Assembly (NCBI GenBank): GCA_021732945.1
Contig: JAKFWB010000113.1
Location: 1-16,867, forward strand
Length of the DNA stretch: 16,867 nt
Source of the DNA: Porphyrobacter sp.
Lineage (GTDB): Bacteria > Pseudomonadota > Alphaproteobacteria > Sphingomonadales > Sphingomonadaceae
Direction of reading: 5' to 3'
The notes under the pieces are model-generated. The model did no database searches, was not told the origin of the DNA, and saw only the letters and a program-made list of their open reading frames with translations. Shown piece by piece: positions 14,976 through 16,867 of the stretch. The first letter of the stretch is position 1, and the number at the start of each line of letters is the position of its first letter. The position numbers and the translations under genes were made by a program.

Positions 14976-15005
14976 CATATCCGTTCATGGAAGGGAGCGG
15001 ATATG
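14976..15005. promoter_or_regulatory. Inverted repeat, candidate operator
   Basis: CATATCCG (14976-14983) and CGGATATG (14998-15005) form a perfect 8-bp inverted repeat around a 14-bp spacer. Half-site centres are 22 bp apart, about two helical turns, which suits a dimeric regulator. It lies in the 199-bp region between the divergent sulfotransferase and GMC genes, about 55 bp upstream of the GMC start. Nothing else recognisable was seen in that intergenic region. Confidence 0.45.
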
Positions 15006-15060
15006 GAACCGTCTGAAAATCTGGAGCCGTTCTACCAGCTGCCGGTTTGGCGCTGAGGCG

Positions 15061-16668
15061 ATGGTTTCGGATACTTCTTTCGATTTTATCATCGTGGGGG
15101 CCGGTTCGTCCGGTTGCGTGTTGGCCAACCGGCTGAGCACTGACCCGGCGACCAAGGTGCTGTTGATCGAAAGCGGGCCGGACGACAAGAGCCCGCTGAT
15201 CCGAATGCCGCGCGGCGTGGGAAAATTGCTCGACCCTGCCAATCCGCATGTCTTTGCCTACAACGTCAAACCGGCGGGTAACCAGCCAGAGGAGTTGTGG
15301 CTCAAGGGGCGCACGGTTGGCGGCTCAAGCTCGGTCAACGGCATGGTCTACATGCGCGGCGCGCCGCAGGATTACGACGATTGGGAAAAGGCCGGCTGCA
15401 CTGGCTGGGGCTGGGATCGCATGGGCCGTCATTTCGTTGCGCTGGAAGACCATGCGCTGGGCGCGGCAGAATGGCGCGGCACCGGCGGACCTTTGCGCAT
15501 TTCGGTATTTGCGAACGGCAATCCGGTTACCCAGGCGATGTTGCAGGCAGGCGCGCAAATGGGCGTGCCGACTGTGGCCGATGTCAACGCGGTAGACGTG
15601 GTGGCCGACCAGGGCATGGGCTACCAGACCACGACCACCTGGAAAGGACAGCGCTTTTCCGCCGCGCGGGCCTTCCTCGATCCGGCGCGCGCGCGCGCGA
15701 ACCTCAAGATCATCACCGGCGGCACCGTGGAGAGGGTCGTTTTCGATAGGAACCGGGCTGCAGGCGTGGTTCTGGATGGCCAGCAAATCGCCTGTTGCGG
15801 CGAGATCATCCTGTGCGCGGGCGCTGTTGAATCGCCCAAGCTGCTTGAGCTGTCGGGAATTGGCGATGCGGCGCGCCTGAAGGCGCTTGGTATACCGCTG
15901 GTCGCGCACAGCCCCAACGTTGGCGAGAACCTGCGCGAACACCGCTATGTCGCGGTCGACTGGCGTATTCGCGGCCACAGTTCCAACCAGAAACTCAGCG
16001 GGCCAGGCCTCATTGCATCTGTCTTGCGCTATTTCCTGTTCGGGCGCGGCGCAATGACCGATGCAGCGCACGAAGTGGGCGGTTTCATCAAGACAGCGCC
16101 TGGGCTGGATCGCCCCGATGCGCAGATCGGCTCCATGATGGTGACCATGAAGCAGGACGCCAAAGGCAAGGTCGTGCTGGACTCGTTTCCCGGCATGCGC
16201 CTGCTCGGCTATTTCACGCGGCCTGAAAGTCGCGGCTCCACCCACATCCGGTCGAGCGATCCAACAACCCCGCCGCAGATCGATGCAAACCACTTCGACG
16301 AGCAAGTGGACCGCGACCGCGCGCTCGCCCTGTTCAAATGGATCCGCCGGTTCGGCCAACAAGGGGCGCTTGCGCCTTGGGTTGTAGAGGAAGTGGGGAC
16401 CGCTGCTGACGTGAAAACGGACGAGGATATTCTCGCCAACCTGCTCCGGTTGGGCGGCACCTCGTTCCACATCGCCGGCACCGCCGCGATGGGGGCAGCG
16501 GCGGACAGCGTGCTTGATCCGCAGCTGCGCGTGCGCGGCGTGAGCGGCCTGCGCGTGTGCGACACATCGATCATGCCCGCACTGGTTTCGGGCAACACCA
16601 ATGCTCCGGCGATGGCCATCGCCATGAACGCTGCGGACATGATCCTCGGCAAGGAACAGACAGCATGA
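15061..16668 (+). CDS. GMC family FAD-dependent alcohol oxidoreductase
   Basis: A 535-residue glucose-methanol-choline oxidoreductase of normal length. It has the N-terminal FAD motif DFIIVGAGSSGCVLANRLS (G13-x-G-x-x-G18), the GGSSSVNGMVYMRG signature, 'GAVESPKLLELSGIG' (second GMC signature), and a C-terminal HIAGTAAMG and SGNTNAPAMAI. H470 and N514 match the catalytic His/Asn pair of choline oxidase, including the 44-residue spacing. It oxidises a primary or secondary alcohol to an aldehyde or ketone. ATG 15061 is chosen because FAD-motif spacing fits and a GAGG site is adjacent. An in-frame ATG at 14965 would add 32 basic residues and run through the inverted repeat. Its stop overlaps the aldehyde dehydrogenase start. 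Confidence 0.93.
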   Translation: MVSDTSFDFIIVGAGSSGCVLANRLSTDPATKVLLIESGPDDKSPLIRMPRGVGKLLDPANPHVFAYNVKPAGNQPEELWLKGRTVGGSSSVNGMVYMRGAPQDYDDWEKAGCTGWGWDRMGRHFVALEDHALGAAEWRGTGGPLRISVFANGNPVTQAMLQAGAQMGVPTVADVNAVDVVADQGMGYQTTTTWKGQRFSAARAFLDPARARANLKIITGGTVERVVFDRNRAAGVVLDGQQIACCGEIILCAGAVESPKLLELSGIGDAARLKALGIPLVAHSPNVGENLREHRYVAVDWRIRGHSSNQKLSGPGLIASVLRYFLFGRGAMTDAAHEVGGFIKTAPGLDRPDAQIGSMMVTMKQDAKGKVVLDSFPGMRLLGYFTRPESRGSTHIRSSDPTTPPQIDANHFDEQVDRDRALALFKWIRRFGQQGALAPWVVEEVGTAADVKTDEDILANLLRLGGTSFHIAGTAAMGAAADSVLDPQLRVRGVSGLRVCDTSIMPALVSGNTNAPAMAIAMNAADMILGKEQTA

Positions 16669-16867
16669 CAATACCTTATACCGACATCAGCCAGGTCTAT
16701 TACGATGGTGCATGGCACGATCCGCAGGCAGGCACCGAACCGGTCATCAATCCGGCCACAGAGGAGGTGATCGCCGCCGCGCCGGTTGCCTCTGCACAGC
16801 AGGTGGATGCCGCCATTGCAGCGGCGCGCGAAGCCTTTGACCACGGCCCCTGGCCACGCATGGCCAT
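16665..16867 (+). CDS. aldehyde dehydrogenase, N-terminal part (cut by window end)
   Basis: The first 67 residues of an aldehyde dehydrogenase family protein. The pattern 'VYYDGAWHDPQAGTEPVINP' (11-30), then TEEVIAAAPVAS and 'DAAIAAAREAFDHGPWPRM', is the standard ALDH N-terminus. AAGGA (16651-16655) lies 9 nt before ATG 16665, which overlaps the GMC stop (ATGA). Coupling to the alcohol oxidoreductase suggests alcohol to aldehyde to acid oxidation in sequence. The catalytic Cys and Glu lie beyond the window. Confidence 0.9.
   Translation, partial: MTIPYTDISQVYYDGAWHDPQAGTEPVINPATEEVIAAAPVASAQQVDAAIAAAREAFDHGPWPRMA

Noticed and set aside
14965..15060. A longer GMC protein starting at ATG 14965
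   Set aside because: The extra residues are basic and unlike GMC N-termini, and the FAD motif would be displaced from its usual position near the start.
15685..15699. A 15-bp alternating GC run as possible Z-DNA or a phase-variation tract
   Set aside because: It encodes a normal Ala-Arg stretch (PARARAN) in the GMC gene. Similar short GC runs occur at 12485-12495 and near 12596, as expected from base composition.
15325..16671. A 448-residue open frame on the minus strand opposite the GMC gene
   Set aside because: It is a shadow frame of a GC-rich gene: no recognisable motif, no domain order, and the plus-strand GMC signatures are unambiguous.
1..16867. tRNA, rRNA, CRISPR arrays, insertion sequences or attachment sites
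   Set aside because: No regularly spaced repeats, transposase-like frames, terminal inverted repeats or tRNA-like cloverleafs were seen on either strand. Reading by eye could miss weak examples.

Overview
The window is a GC-rich, densely packed stretch of bacterial accessory metabolism. Acyl-CoA dehydrogenase, MaoC pairs, SDRs, SnoaL-fold proteins, DUF1214, a Sulfotransfer_3-type sulfotransferase, a GMC oxidoreductase and a GCD-type quinoprotein, joined by ATGA/GTGA overlaps, suggest an alphaproteobacterium, most likely a sphingomonad (Novosphingobium/Sphingobium-like). This is inference from gene content; there is no rRNA or other phylogenetic marker.

Layout. (1) 1-6138, plus strand: the tail of an upstream gene, an SDR, an acyl-CoA dehydrogenase, two split hot-dog (MaoC-like) subunits, a VOC protein, an alpha/beta hydrolase and a second SDR whose catalytic tetrad is degenerate. 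Two adjacent broken genes follow: a SnoaL-like gene (one nonsense codon and one frameshift) and a GTT1-like glutathione S-transferase with five in-frame stops but no frameshift. (2) 6160-7770: three intact NTF2/SnoaL-fold genes, the middle one on the minus strand, ending at a hairpin terminator near 6544-6569. (3) 7767-12549, plus strand: a six-helix membrane protein (perhaps AveC-like), a GCD-type PQQ dehydrogenase, a DHRS1-like SDR and a protein with two tandem EthD-like domains. (4) 12562-14861, minus strand: a sulfotransferase translationally coupled to a DUF1214 protein. (5) 15061-end, plus strand: a GMC alcohol oxidoreductase coupled to an aldehyde dehydrogenase cut by the window edge.

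Taken together this looks like a catabolic island for a hydrophobic, probably alicyclic or terpenoid/steroid-like compound. Alcohols could be oxidised by the quinoprotein, GMC enzyme and SDRs, aldehydes by the aldehyde dehydrogenase, and acyl-CoA intermediates by the acyl-CoA dehydrogenase and heteromeric hydratase. The NTF2-fold, VOC and hydrolase proteins could isomerise, dehydrate or open rings. The substrate cannot be read from the sequence. There is no CoA ligase, thiolase, transcriptional regulator, transporter, transposase, tRNA, rRNA or CRISPR array. No gene-free stretch exceeds about 200 bp.
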